The position numbers and the translations under genes were made by a program. From NCBI GenBank assembly GCA_016214855.1, contig JACRMT010000004.1, positions 620,001-684,000 of the forward strand: 64,000 nucleotides of DNA, given 5' to 3'. Positions 7,696 through 17,030 of this stretch are shown piece after piece. This stretch comes from Nitrospirota bacterium. GTDB taxonomy: Bacteria > Nitrospirota > Thermodesulfovibrionia > Thermodesulfovibrionales > UBA6898. The first letter of the stretch is position 1; every line of letters begins with the position of its first letter. The notes under the pieces were generated by a model that saw only the letters and a list, made by a program, of their open reading frames with translations, searched no databases and was not told the origin of the DNA.

Positions 7696-10600
7696 CTACG
7701 GAGCCTGCCGTACCCCTGTCACGGTCACCACCTGACGCCCTCCGGCCGAGGTATAGGTCACATGGGCGGTCCTTGTTGCCTTGTTAAAGCCAAGCGCAAC
7801 CTCAGACGCTGCTGCATCGCTGGCAATCAGCTTGGGATTGGTCGTCATACCCGCAATGACCGATGGGTTCACTAAATTGTTACCCGTGTCTAATACCTCA
7901 AGGTATACCTCGTTAGGCGCATCTGCCTTTGTGTAGGCCCGAACGATCCACCCCTCAGGCGACAGATACCAGCTGTTTCGCGACATCTTGCCGCCCAACG
8001 TAGTAAGTTTAACGGTATTGGAGCTTTCGGTTGTGCTGCCCGGGAAATAGGCCCTTACACGATAGTAATAGGTCTTCCCGGAGACCAATCCTGAGGCAAC
8101 GGAATATGTTGTCACATTGCCCACATCCAGATTGTTAAAGCCCGCGACAAAGCCGATGAAACCGGAGTCTGTGGCAACATCCAACCGGTACCCTGTTGCG
8201 CCTTCAGAGGCATTCCAGTTAGCCGAAAAACTGATTTTCGTTATATCGGTCGCAGCCGTGGCTATCGGCGGTCCAACTACCGTCACACTCGCGTTTGAGG
8301 TATTCCCTGTTCCGCCGTTTGTGGAGGTAACCGTTACGCTGTTGTCCTTCAGTCCGACAGTTGTCCCTGTCACATTCACAGAGAAGGTGCATGACGCAAG
8401 AGCTGCAAGGGTTGAGCCGGAGAGATTTATGCTGCCTGAACCATCAGTCGCGGTTATTGTGCCGCCGCAGGAACCGCTCAGTCCATTCGGTGTCGATACC
8501 ACCAGCCCGGCAGGCAGCGTGTCAGTAAAGCCGACGCCGGCAAGCGCGGTCACATTGTTAGCGTTCTGAATAGTAAAGCTCAGTGGCGTTGATCCGTTCA
8601 GCAGAATCTTTCCTGCGCCGAACGCCTTGGCGATAACCGGCGGTGCAACTACCGTGATGCTGGCATTCGAAGTATTCCCTGTTCCACCTTCATTTGAATT
8701 CACCTGAACACTGTTGTTCTTCACCCCTGCTGTAGTGCCGGTAATGTTCACCGACAAGGTACAGGAGGTGTTCACCGCCAGTGTTGCCCCGGTAAGGCTC
8801 ACCGATGAGGACCCGTCTACTGCAGTGACTGTCCCGCCGCACGTGTTATTCAGATTGCTGGGTGTTGAAACGACCAGGCCTGCAGGCAGATTGTCGGTAA
8901 AGGCAATGCCTGTCAACGGAATGGTGTTAGCCGCCAGGTTATTGATAGTAAATGTCAGCGAAGTCGAGCCATTTAACGGAATGGTGGCTGCGCCGAACGC
9001 CTTGGCAATAACAGGAGGAGTAGCCACCGCGAGATTGGCTGTGGCCGTGTTGCCAGTTCCGCCGTTGGTCGAAGACACATTGCCGGTGATATTGTTCTTT
9101 GCCCCCGCAGCCGTGCCGGTCACGTTCACAACCAGCGTGCAACTGCTGTTTACAGCAATCGTACCACCTGTAAGCGAAAGACTGCCCGATCCGGCTACTG
9201 CCATTACCGTGCCACCGCCGCAGGAACCGCTCAGCCCATTCGGCGTGGCAACAACCATTCCGGCAGGCAAAGTATCCGAGAACGCCACTCCGGTCTCGGC
9301 AACTGCGTTGGTTGCAGGATTGGTGATGGTGAAAGTGAGCGACGTGCTGTTGTTCAGCGGAATGCTCGCCGCGCCAAAGGCCTTCGCAATAACCGGAGGC
9401 GCTACAACGTTGATGCTGGCCGAGGCTGTGCCACCTGTGCCGCCCTGATTCGAGGTAACATTGCCTGTGGTGTTGTTCTTTGTACCCGCAGTCGTGCCGG
9501 TCACGTTTACCGAGAACGTGCAGGAACTGCCCTGTGCCAGAGCGGCTCCTGTCATGCTGATAAAGTTAGTGCCGGCAATAGCAGTGATCGTGCCGCCGCC
9601 ACAGGAGCCGGACACAACACTAGGTGTAGAGACTACCAGCCCTGCAGGCAGATTGTCAGTAAACGCAATGCCAGTAAGCGTAGTAGTTGTGTTGTTGTTC
9701 TGAATTGTAAAGCTGAGAGAGGTGGAACCGCTGAGCGGAATGCTCGAAGCTCCAAACGCCTTGAGAATCGCAGGAGGTGCTACCACCGTGATACTTGCAT
9801 TGGAGGTATTACCCGTCCCGCCCTCTGTGGATAAAACCTGGACGCTGTTATTCTTCACCCCTGCTATTATGCCCGCTATGTTTACCGTGATAGTACAAGA
9901 TGCGCTGGAGGCCAGGGTCCCGCCTGACAGGCTGACAGAAAATGCCCCCGCTATCGCCGTGGCCGTCCCTCCACAGCTGTTGCTCAGACCATTCGGAATA
10001 GATACCTCAAGCCCTGCGGGCAGATTGTCTGTAAAGGCAAGCCCTGTCAGAGGAATAGTATTCGCTGCAGGGTTCGTAATCGTAAAGGTTAACGAGGTCG
10101 AACCATTCAGCGGAATGCTGGTTGCGCCAAAGGCCTTGGTAATTGTCGGCGGTGTGGCTACCGAAATGTTTGCCGTACCTGTGTTGCCAGTGCCTCCGTT
10201 AGTAGAGGTAACGTTTCCGGTAACGTTAGTGTAGTTCCCCGAAGCCGTGCCCGTCACGTTAACAGCTATCGAACAACTACTGCTGACGGCAATCGTGCCG
10301 CCCGTAAGCGATACGCTGCCTGAACCGGCTACTGCCGTTGCAGTGCCGCCGCAGGTATTGGTCAACCCGTTCGGTGTGGCCACCGCAAGGCCGGCGGGCA
10401 GTAAATCCGTGAATGCCAGGCCTGTCAAAGCCAACTCATTGGCTGCAGGGTTCGTAATCGTAAAGGTCAACGACGTCGAACCATTCAGCTGAATGCTGGA
10501 CGCACCAAAGGCCTTGGTAATTACCGGAGGCGCAACAACAAAGATGCTGGCCGAGGCTGTGCTGCCCGGGGCACTTTCATTAGAGGTGACAATGCTCGTT

Positions 10601-12147
10601 GTATTATTCTTTGTCCCGGCAGTTGTGCCGGTCACGTTCACCGAGAAGGTACAGGAACCACCGGCGGCAAAGGTTGTGCCGGAGATACTGATGACGTTCG
10701 TACCCTGGTCAGCGGTGATAGTCCCGCCTCCGCACTTACCGGTCAGACCATTAGGAGTGGAGATCACCAGTCCGGCAGGCAGCGTGTCGCTGAATCCGAT
10801 CCCTGTCAGGGGAGTGTTAGGGTCGGAGTTCGAAAGATTAAATGTTAACGTCGTGCTGCCGTCCAACGGAATGCTGGGAGCACCGAACGCTTTGGAGATC
10901 AGGGGCACGTCAGGCACGGATTCTATATGCACCGTCACCGTGAAAACATTGGAATCAGCAGGTATGGCATCTTTCACTCTATAGGTAAAGGCATCATCGC
11001 CATTGTCGTTAGCATTCGGAGTATAGATGAAATTATTATCAGCGCCTATAACCACATGGCCCTTTGTGCCGTCAGTCACCAGTTCAAAGGTCAATGCCCA
11101 GTCGGTCCCGTTAGTGCTTGCGCCATCTGCATCACTGCCGACCAGTTTGCCGCCGAAAGCAACATCCTCGTCCGTATACCATTCATTGACGATCGAGTCA
11201 ACCCAATTGGCATTCGCCATATTCTGAAGAGTTCCGTCAAATGCAGCAACAGAATCCTCTGCCGTGTTTCCTGTCCCGTCATCGAGTTTGTAATAGGCTG
11301 CAAGACTGCTGTAATTAAGATGCGAGGTATCAATGCCGCGATACATCCAGTCAGCTATTCCGCTTTCGCTCAGTGCAGCATTCCAGAGTCTGATCTCGTC
11401 TATCTGTCCGTTCAGATAATTGTCCCCCCTGCCGGACAGACCCTTGCCGATATCGAAATGGTCCATGCTTCCTGTCAGGCTACCGATGCCTGAGACCGGC
11501 GTGCCTTCCTCAACGCCATCAACAAAAAGCCGCATCGTGCCTGCGCTGAAAACACCTGCAACGTGATACCACTTCCCTACCTCTGCGATGGTTGTGCCCG
11601 TGTCAGTACGCAACGCGCCGTCATCAGCGTAATGAACAAAATTACCGCTGCTGTTCAGATAAAGACCGAAGGCAGAGATCGTCTCTGCAGCATTAAGCCT
11701 CTGGATTATGGCAGTGCTCTGTATCGTATTGAATTTCACCCATGCTTCAACCGTGTAGGAGGCAGACGTCAGCGCACCAGCGTCTGAAATGACCACATAT
11801 TGATCTGTGCCGTTAAAGCCAAGGGCCTTGCCGAAACCGGCCACAGGAAGTTCATTGCCTAATTGTGTGACTGTCGGATCGAGCGGTACCAGGATCGTCT
11901 TGGGGTCATCCGTTGCCACGCTCGAAAAATTACTGCCAGACACCGTGCCCTGCTGCGAGACTGAAATGATTCCCTGCGGCAGAGGGTCATTGACCGTAAC
12001 GTCATATATAATTGTGATGCTCTTTCCTGCGGGGAGCGTACCTATGCTGACATTAACGGTCTCGCCTGAGGCCAGAACCATACCAGAGCAGATCAGGACT
12101 GTCAGAACGCCCAGTGTTATCGATTTCAGTATGTTATATCTCATCAT
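7696..12147 (-). CDS. Giant secreted protein: LamG, seven tandem DUF11-like repeats, FN3, WIVRAY-type domain (1483 aa)
   Basis: A signal peptide (about 1-26) is followed by a short beta domain, a LamG/concanavalin-like domain (about 110-300, NGTDQYVVISDAGALTSASY), a cadherin/Big-like segment ending near 405, seven repeats of about 125 residues each starting with a KAFGA motif (about 415-1290), one fibronectin type III domain (about 1290-1385) and the WIVRAY-type domain (1386-1483). LamG domains bind sugars or proteins; DUF11-like repeats act as extended stalks. No LPXTG or PEP-CTERM signal is visible, so any anchoring is unclear. AAGGAG precedes tandem ATGs. Adhesin or matrix protein is the best guess. 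Confidence 0.85.
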   Translation of the reverse strand: MMRYNILKSITLGVLTVLICSGMVLASGETVNVSIGTLPAGKSITIIYDVTVNDPLPQGIISVSQQGTVSGSNFSSVATDDPKTILVPLDPTVTQLGNELPVAGFGKALGFNGTDQYVVISDAGALTSASYTVEAWVKFNTIQSTAIIQRLNAAETISAFGLYLNSSGNFVHYADDGALRTDTGTTIAEVGKWYHVAGVFSAGTMRLFVDGVEEGTPVSGIGSLTGSMDHFDIGKGLSGRGDNYLNGQIDEIRLWNAALSESGIADWMYRGIDTSHLNYSSLAAYYKLDDGTGNTAEDSVAAFDGTLQNMANANWVDSIVNEWYTDEDVAFGGKLVGSDADGASTNGTDWALTFELVTDGTKGHVVIGADNNFIYTPNANDNGDDAFTYRVKDAIPADSNVFTVTVHIESVPDVPLISKAFGAPSIPLDGSTTLTFNLSNSDPNTPLTGIGFSDTLPAGLVISTPNGLTGKCGGGTITADQGTNVISISGTTFAAGGSCTFSVNVTGTTAGTKNNTTSIVTSNESAPGSTASASIFVVAPPVITKAFGASSIQLNGSTSLTFTITNPAANELALTGLAFTDLLPAGLAVATPNGLTNTCGGTATAVAGSGSVSLTGGTIAVSSSCSIAVNVTGTASGNYTNVTGNVTSTNGGTGNTGTANISVATPPTITKAFGATSIPLNGSTSLTFTITNPAANTIPLTGLAFTDNLPAGLEVSIPNGLSNSCGGTATAIAGAFSVSLSGGTLASSASCTITVNIAGIIAGVKNNSVQVLSTEGGTGNTSNASITVVAPPAILKAFGASSIPLSGSTSLSFTIQNNNTTTTLTGIAFTDNLPAGLVVSTPSVVSGSCGGGTITAIAGTNFISMTGAALAQGSSCTFSVNVTGTTAGTKNNTTGNVTSNQGGTGGTASASINVVAPPVIAKAFGAASIPLNNSTSLTFTITNPATNAVAETGVAFSDTLPAGMVVATPNGLSGSCGGGTVMAVAGSGSLSLTGGTIAVNSSCTLVVNVTGTAAGAKNNITGNVSSTNGGTGNTATANLAVATPPVIAKAFGAATIPLNGSTSLTFTINNLAANTIPLTGIAFTDNLPAGLVVSTPSNLNNTCGGTVTAVDGSSSVSLTGATLAVNTSCTLSVNITGTTAGVKNNSVQVNSNEGGTGNTSNASITVVAPPVIAKAFGAGKILLNGSTPLSFTIQNANNVTALAGVGFTDTLPAGLVVSTPNGLSGSCGGTITATDGSGSINLSGSTLAALASCTFSVNVTGTTVGLKDNSVTVTSTNGGTGNTSNASVTVVGPPIATAATDITKISFSANWNASEGATGYRLDVATDSGFIGFVAGFNNLDVGNVTTYSVASGLVSGKTYYYRVRAYFPGSTTESSNTVKLTTLGGKMSRNSWYLSPEGWIVRAYTKADAPNEVYLEVLDTGNNLVNPSVIAGMTTNPKLIASDAAASEVALGFNKATRTAHVTYTSAGGRQVVTVTGVRQAP
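8275..10905 (-). repeat. Seven tandem ~375-bp coding repeats
   Basis: KAFGA motifs occur near 10,880, 10,505, 10,125, 9755, 9370, 8995 and 8615, a period of about 375 bp. Each unit carries the same order: KAFGA, a SLTFTI strand, LPAGL, a CGG motif, SCTFSVNVTGT and GGTGNT. Units alternate between two flavours (for example AVKNNSVQV versus AKNNITGNV), suggesting growth by copying pairs. The high internal similarity makes assembly collapse or copy-number change plausible here. Confidence 0.85.
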
Positions 12148-12161
12148 GCCGTCTCCTTATC

Positions 12162-15122
12162 TCAATGGGAAGGGGTGACACATGCCGCCCCGCCTATAAA
12201 ACCGGCCGGCCCGATGTCTGAGTAGGCAAAGACAACGGTGCCCGCAACGTTATTATTAGCCAGCACAAAATTCTGAACATCCGTCTCCGAAGATCCTGAA
12301 TAACCGGGCAGACGCATGGACGAAGCGATCCCGCTCACACCCAAAATGATGTCATTGGCATCATTTGGATCAGCAATGCTGAAATTGTTGCCGGTAATGT
12401 TCGCGCAGACGTCAATATCATCACCTGTAGAAGGTGCACCGGCCGTCAGGGCCAGCCCGGCAAAGACATTGGTATTCGGCGAAGAAGCAATGTTGCCGGT
12501 TATGGTCAGATTCACGTCATAGTTGCCACCCGTGTTGTCAGCATAGATCGCCGCATTGCCTGCATATTGATAGATATTGTTATTGGTAACAGCGAGGGTG
12601 ACCTGCCCTTTCGGCGCGATGACATTATCTGCAAAGGAGAAGAAGATCCCATTGCCGGACTTTGAGCCTGAGTTGGCTATCGCATTCACGCCGATCGTGT
12701 TGTTGTTAAGTGTTCCGTCCAGGGAGGTCGTTTCGCCCCCAAGAGGCGCTGCCAATTGCAATGTTATGGCAGAACCATCTGCATCACGAAGGGTATTGCC
12801 TGAAACATTCAACGTCATTACGCCTCCCGTTGCCAGTGTCAGGCCGCCCCCGCTGATGATATTCCATGCATGGTTGTTCGACAGCGTGTTGTTCTGGAAT
12901 ATCACATCCATGGTCGTATTCACCTGACCCGTGAAGTTGGCCAGATCGCTTGGCGCACCTGTGAAAGTCGAGCCGGTGACGGTAACGTTCATTACGGGAT
13001 TGCTGCCGGTGCGCGCCTCGACCGCTATACTCTGGTTGGCGTCTGCAGCGTTCTGGTTCAGATTGAAGTTCGTACCGGTTATGGTCAGCCGGTTAAGCGT
13101 ACCGCTCGAGTTTACAACAGAAAGGTTGCGCGCCCGTCCGCCGCTGATAGTACAGTTGGTGATACTTGCCACACCAGTCAATCCGGTGGTTGTGGCGTTG
13201 CCGAAATATACGCTGCCTTCACCGTAGTTTTCCGGAAATGCCAGACTGGCTGCATTACCGTTGGTGCCGTTAATGACAGTATTAGCCAAGGTGAACCCGG
13301 CAACATTATTGCCCCGTATGCCAAAGTTCTGAAGGTCATTTAACTGCATCCAGTTTAGCTGGACAGCTGTTGTGCTGTTCAGATAAATTCCGATACCGGC
13401 AGCTGTGCTGCCGTCGGAGCCTGTCTTGTTCGCTATCGTCCCGCCGGACCCGGCTGACCCGGTGCCTGTTACCGTAAGTCCTCCGGAACTGCCGGTGGTA
13501 TTAAGAATAATTCCTGTATTGGAGCCGCCATTCGAGGATATGCTCCTGAAGGTCAAACCGCTGGCGCCAATAGTCGTATTGGCAACATTGAGTGCCGTGC
13601 CTGTCGTGGTTGTCAGCGTGTTGATAATGCTCGTGTTGTTCTGGGTGGCGTTGACCGTACCGCCGCCGGTGGCGGTAAAGGCGGGGTTGGCGCCGGTGGA
13701 AAGCGACAGGCCTCCGGTGAAGTTGATCGTCGCGCCGGTGTTGGTGGTCAGCGTAATGCCGGTATCGGTGTCCGTGATCGCCCCGCTGAATGTCATTGTG
13801 CCGCCGGTCCGGCCGGTCACGCTGACTGAGTGGGCAGAACCGCTGGCAATCGTGCCGGCGTAACTGATGGTAGCCGTGCCGCCATTTACATCAAATGAGT
13901 TGCCCGTCGCGCCAGAGAGAGCGCCGCCACTAATCGTCAAAGTGCCTGCCAGCACACCTGCTCCTTTTGCCAGCGCAATATTGTTCGCCCCGCCGCTTGA
14001 GGTGACCGATGAAAACAGTGCGGCCAATGTGCCATTGGTAAGAGTTAGCGCCTGACCCGTCGTATTGACGATCACATCAGCCACGGTCAGCGTGCCAAAG
14101 CCCGAACCTGAAATCGCACTGCCGCTGGCGTTGCCCGCCGTAAAGCCATTGAGCGTGTTGCCGCTGTTCAGCGTCACGCCGTTGCCGCCGGTGTTAGTCA
14201 TCGTCGTCGCAGGGGCGGCCGGATTCATTACCGGCAACGTGGCGCTTCCGGTGGGAGCCGTCAGGCCGGTAATAGCCTGGAGAGATGCTGCCGAATCCTG
14301 CCCGATCAATTTCTGTCCTGAGCGCAGGGTCACGCCTCCGGTGTATGAGGTCGCGCTTTCGTACATGAATATAGTATCGTTATCGGCGGGGTTATTGCCG
14401 ATGCCGTCGTTCAGCGCGTTGAATGCTGCAAGCGTCGAAAAGGGATTCGAGAGACGACCGCAGCCCGCGGCAAGGGTGGTACAGGCAGCGGCATTATTGT
14501 TCACAAACCAGATCATCCCGCTCACGGTTATGGTCACGGTGCCGGTTGAAGATCCAACAGAGTTGCCAAGTGTGTAAGTGAATGTATCTGAGCCTTCAAA
14601 CCCCGGAGGGGGATTGTAAGTGAACATTCCGGAAGCATTCATCACAACCTGACCGCCTTGCGCAGAGGTTGCATCATACGCGATTATGGTTGCCGGGGGA
14701 TTCAGTCCAAAAAAATCGTTTGAGGTGACGCTGAAGGGAGTGACAAGCGTTGCAGAATTGATCGAAACGTTGCCGATTACGGTTACAGGAAACGTGTCAT
14801 TGACTGCGACAGGTGACGCGCTGACCGAGCCGCCAACCAACGTGGTATTTGCATCAATCGTCTCGGAAAAGTTCATTCCTGTGGAGTCGCCGCCATTGCT
14901 TTGAATGGTGATGGTGTGGCGGATCGTATCGCCCTTGTTCACCTTGGCATTGCCGTTAACGTCCACCTGAAGCGAATCCTGATCAGTGGCAGTGACCCCG
15001 ACCGGCGCCGCATACACGATCCCTGACGCAAGCAATACCATAACTATAACGGCTATTGATGAAATGCCTGTCAACCATAATTTTATCTGCTGCACGTTAT
15101 TCCCCCTTTTGATTAAATCCAT
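12162..15122 (-). CDS. Secreted parallel beta-helix protein with Ig-like N-terminal domains (986 aa)
   Basis: A signal peptide (hydrophobic core near residues 18-36) leads into a DUF11-like segment, a cadherin/Big_9-type domain (about 100-200, FTYNPPPGFEGSDTFTYTL) and then about 700 residues of Asn/Thr/Gly-rich repeating short strands typical of right-handed beta-helices (polymorphic outer-membrane or pectate-lyase-like folds). Such folds serve as adhesins or polysaccharide-active proteins; I see no clear catalytic motif. The ATG at 15,122 has AGGA upstream; a GTG at 15,095 with AGGGGG six bases before it gives an equally good signal peptide and may be the true start. It lies 18 bases after the third collar gene and 14 before the 1483-aa gene. 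Confidence 0.85.
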   Translation of the reverse strand: MDLIKRGNNVQQIKLWLTGISSIAVIVMVLLASGIVYAAPVGVTATDQDSLQVDVNGNAKVNKGDTIRHTITIQSNGGDSTGMNFSETIDANTTLVGGSVSASPVAVNDTFPVTVIGNVSINSATLVTPFSVTSNDFFGLNPPATIIAYDATSAQGGQVVMNASGMFTYNPPPGFEGSDTFTYTLGNSVGSSTGTVTITVSGMIWFVNNNAAACTTLAAGCGRLSNPFSTLAAFNALNDGIGNNPADNDTIFMYESATSYTGGVTLRSGQKLIGQDSAASLQAITGLTAPTGSATLPVMNPAAPATTMTNTGGNGVTLNSGNTLNGFTAGNASGSAISGSGFGTLTVADVIVNTTGQALTLTNGTLAALFSSVTSSGGANNIALAKGAGVLAGTLTISGGALSGATGNSFDVNGGTATISYAGTIASGSAHSVSVTGRTGGTMTFSGAITDTDTGITLTTNTGATINFTGGLSLSTGANPAFTATGGGTVNATQNNTSIINTLTTTTGTALNVANTTIGASGLTFRSISSNGGSNTGIILNTTGSSGGLTVTGTGSAGSGGTIANKTGSDGSTAAGIGIYLNSTTAVQLNWMQLNDLQNFGIRGNNVAGFTLANTVINGTNGNAASLAFPENYGEGSVYFGNATTTGLTGVASITNCTISGGRARNLSVVNSSGTLNRLTITGTNFNLNQNAADANQSIAVEARTGSNPVMNVTVTGSTFTGAPSDLANFTGQVNTTMDVIFQNNTLSNNHAWNIISGGGLTLATGGVMTLNVSGNTLRDADGSAITLQLAAPLGGETTSLDGTLNNNTIGVNAIANSGSKSGNGIFFSFADNVIAPKGQVTLAVTNNNIYQYAGNAAIYADNTGGNYDVNLTITGNIASSPNTNVFAGLALTAGAPSTGDDIDVCANITGNNFSIADPNDANDIILGVSGIASSMRLPGYSGSSETDVQNFVLANNNVAGTVVFAYSDIGPAGFIGGAACVTPSH

Positions 15123-15140
15123 ACAGGTCCTGCTATGCCC

Positions 15141-15665
15141 TTACGTCCTCGGCGGATAAACGCCCTGAAGAGCGATGCAAAAGTAAAAAGTAAGATATGG
15201 CATCATGTTGTTGTGAGGCTGATCGCCACCCGCAGGGGTAATAGCACTGTCTGACATGGCCACATTAGAGAGGCTGGTACCGTCATAAAGACTGCCGCTG
15301 GCAGGCCGGGCGTACGAATTGCCGCCGGCTGAGGCCGTCGTCCCGAGCGAACTGTTTTGAGCCATAAGCGCATGAGCGTGAGAAGGGATCTCGGACTCAA
15401 GGAGCGATACGGTCTCCGTTCCCCCGGTCTCGCCCAGATCATGAAGAGAAAGGCCAGGCCCCTGCCCGGGGTGCATCGGTGCGCGCCCCTGAAGATCAGG
15501 AAGGGCAAAGTTTGATTTACCGTCGCCGCCATAGGTGGTGCCAAGGAGCGAGAACAGTGCTGTGTTCTGCGATAAAGGCATAAGCTGGCCATCGCACCAG
15601 GCCCAGCCTTTCGGTGCAAAGTTAAACGGGAATATCCTTATTTCAGCTACAAATGGATCAGCCAT
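15141..15665 (-). CDS. Tail-collar domain protein, third of three
   Basis: The protein has 174 residues. The N-terminal part (about 1-58) is the phage tail collar domain: FNFAPKGWAWCDGQLMPLSQ, then FSLLGTTYGGDGKSNFALPD. A middle Gly-rich stretch with IPSHAHAL follows, and a conserved C-terminus YLTFYFCIALQGVYP. Chromosomal proteins of this type (microcystin-dependent protein family) occur in tandem groups away from prophages; their role is not established. AGGAGGAGAAG precedes the ATG. Twelve bases separate it from the second collar gene, so they share a transcript. Confidence 0.9.
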   Translation of the reverse strand: MADPFVAEIRIFPFNFAPKGWAWCDGQLMPLSQNTALFSLLGTTYGGDGKSNFALPDLQGRAPMHPGQGPGLSLHDLGETGGTETVSLLESEIPSHAHALMAQNSSLGTTASAGGNSYARPASGSLYDGTSLSNVAMSDSAITPAGGDQPHNNMMPYLTFYFCIALQGVYPPRT

Positions 15666-15677
15666 CTTCTCCTCCTT

Positions 15678-16178
15678 TTACGTGGGGCTCGGGAATATCC
15701 CGAACAATGAAATAATAAAATCAACACAAAGATACGGCTGGAAATTGGTATGCGGCTGAGAACCTCCAACCGCGGATATTGATGCTGCATTGAGCGGTAT
15801 GGTGGGATTGCCGACACGATACAATTTTGCAGCTGCCTGACCAGTGACATTATTCGCCGGATTACTCGAGACAGGGATATCATTCGATGCAAGCAGGGCA
15901 TGAGAATGCGCCGGCATCTGGTTGACCGTAAGCGTGATCTCCTCCGTCCCTCCTGTCTCGGCAAGGACAAATCCATTGCCCTGATGGACGGGGAGTCTGC
16001 CGCGCAGGTCGGGCAGGGCAAACGTTGACTGACCATCGCCGCCGTACGTCGTGCCGATCAGCTGAAACAGTGTCTCATTTTCGGATATCGGCAGAAGCTG
16101 CCCCTCGCAGAACATCCATCCTGCCGGCGCAAAATTTCCTCCAAACATCCTGATCTCTCCTACATAGGGTTGTGCCAT
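15678..16178 (-). CDS. Tail-collar domain protein, second of three
   Basis: The protein has 166 residues with the collar signature NFAPAGWMFCEGQLLPIS and LIGTTYGGDGQSTFALPDLRGR, then a MPAHSHALLAS motif and a C-terminus close to that of its neighbours. The frame is open for another 35 codons upstream, but that would run into the preceding collar gene, whereas the ATG at 16,178 follows GAGGAGG. It is a tandem paralogue of the genes on both sides. No head, portal, terminase or tail-tube gene is nearby, so these are not remnants of an ordinary prophage. Confidence 0.9.
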   Translation of the reverse strand: MAQPYVGEIRMFGGNFAPAGWMFCEGQLLPISENETLFQLIGTTYGGDGQSTFALPDLRGRLPVHQGNGFVLAETGGTEEITLTVNQMPAHSHALLASNDIPVSSNPANNVTGQAAAKLYRVGNPTIPLNAASISAVGGSQPHTNFQPYLCVDFIISLFGIFPSPT

Positions 16179-16188
16179 AAAATCCTCC

Positions 16189-16686
16189 TCAGTTAGGCGA
16201 GGGGAAGATCCCCTGCAGTGCAATACAAAATGAAAGCGTAAGAAAAGGCTGCATATTGAGATGCGCCTGTGATCCGCCGACATTGCCGATCGATGCCGGA
16301 GACATCGCTACCAGATTTTGGGGAGCTGTGTACGCATTGGCCCTGACAGCAAGCTCATTTCCTGCCGGAGCACTGACTTCGGCCGGCGTATTTGAACCGT
16401 TTAACGTATGCGCATGTGTCGGGATTTCGCTGATCGAAAGCGTATGTGCCTGCTCTCCGCCTCTTTCTCCAAGCGTATGGCCGCTGCCGACATGAATCGG
16501 GGTCCTGCTCCGCAGATCAGGGAGGGCAAAGTTCACCCTGCCGTCGCCTCCAAAGGTCGTGCCAAGCAGGGAAAAGAGCGCCTGGTTCTGGTTAATAGGC
16601 AGAAGCTGTCCGTTGCAGAGCGCCCAGCCCTTGGGTGCAAAAACGAATGACATTATCCTGATCTCACTAAGAAAAGGTTCAGCCAT
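16189..16686 (-). CDS. Tail-collar domain protein, first of three
   Basis: The protein has 165 residues with the collar signature FVFAPKGWALCNGQLLPINQ and FSLLGTTFGGDGRVNFALPD, an IPTHAHTL motif and the shared C-terminus LSFCIALQGIFPS. The start follows AAAGGAGG at good spacing. The three collar proteins have diverged mainly in their middle parts, while the N-terminal fold and the last 20 residues stay fixed, which fits a mixed trimer or interchangeable tips. That assembly is inference. Confidence 0.9.
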   Translation of the reverse strand: MAEPFLSEIRIMSFVFAPKGWALCNGQLLPINQNQALFSLLGTTFGGDGRVNFALPDLRSRTPIHVGSGHTLGERGGEQAHTLSISEIPTHAHTLNGSNTPAEVSAPAGNELAVRANAYTAPQNLVAMSPASIGNVGGSQAHLNMQPFLTLSFCIALQGIFPSPN

Positions 16687-16733
16687 GATACCTCCTTTGT
16701 TTCAAAACATTAACTATAACTTCCGGACAAATC

Positions 16734-17030
16734 CTATCTCAGACGATTAAAGACCGCCTCATATTCAAGACCTTTCACACTTCTGCCAACCGGCACGATG
16801 AAAAGATCAATTGCCTCCATGCCGTCATGTTCCATCCTGTACGTGCCCTGACTCAGAGGCATGTCAGGAGGTCCCTGAAAGATGATCGAAAAAGCACGCT
16901 GCCTCTCTGTCTCAAGCAGCCCGGACACGCTGACCAGCTCCATATCCATTGTCCGGCCATCGCCTGTTGCCAGCCTGAAGAGACTGTGTATGCTCCCGGC
17001 CAGCTGGTCTCTTTCCCACAGTTCAGGCAT
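16734..17030 (-). CDS. DUF6916-like small protein
   Basis: This 98-residue beta-rich protein (MPELWERDQLAG...) has no signal peptide or membrane segment. From memory it fits the DUF6916 family, which accompanies tail-collar proteins in other genomes; this cannot be verified here. The pattern FSIIFQGPPDMPLSQGTYRM followed by IDLFIVPVGR is the most conserved-looking part. Its ATG overlaps the end of the GNAT gene by eight bases, so the two are coupled. The conserved neighbourhood suggests a role in the assembly or processing of the collar proteins. Confidence 0.7.
   Translation of the reverse strand: MPELWERDQLAGSIHSLFRLATGDGRTMDMELVSVSGLLETERQRAFSIIFQGPPDMPLSQGTYRMEHDGMEAIDLFIVPVGRSVKGLEYEAVFNRLR

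Noticed and set aside
8714-9448. Plus-strand frames rich in Val, Pro and Ala opposite the 1483-aa gene
   Set aside because: Repetitive mirror of the minus-strand repeats; no start signals and no independent domain.
8275-10905. CRISPR-like or satellite DNA repeats
   Set aside because: The period is about 375 bp, the units are coding and in frame, and each is a protein domain with KAFGA and CGG motifs; there are no short direct repeats with unique spacers anywhere in the window.
15141-16686. Prophage or phage-tail island, because of three tail-collar proteins
   Set aside because: No terminase, portal, capsid, tail-tube, integrase or lysis gene is present, and the neighbours are a beta-helix protein, a GNAT and a binding protein. 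Chromosomal collar groups of this kind exist without phages.
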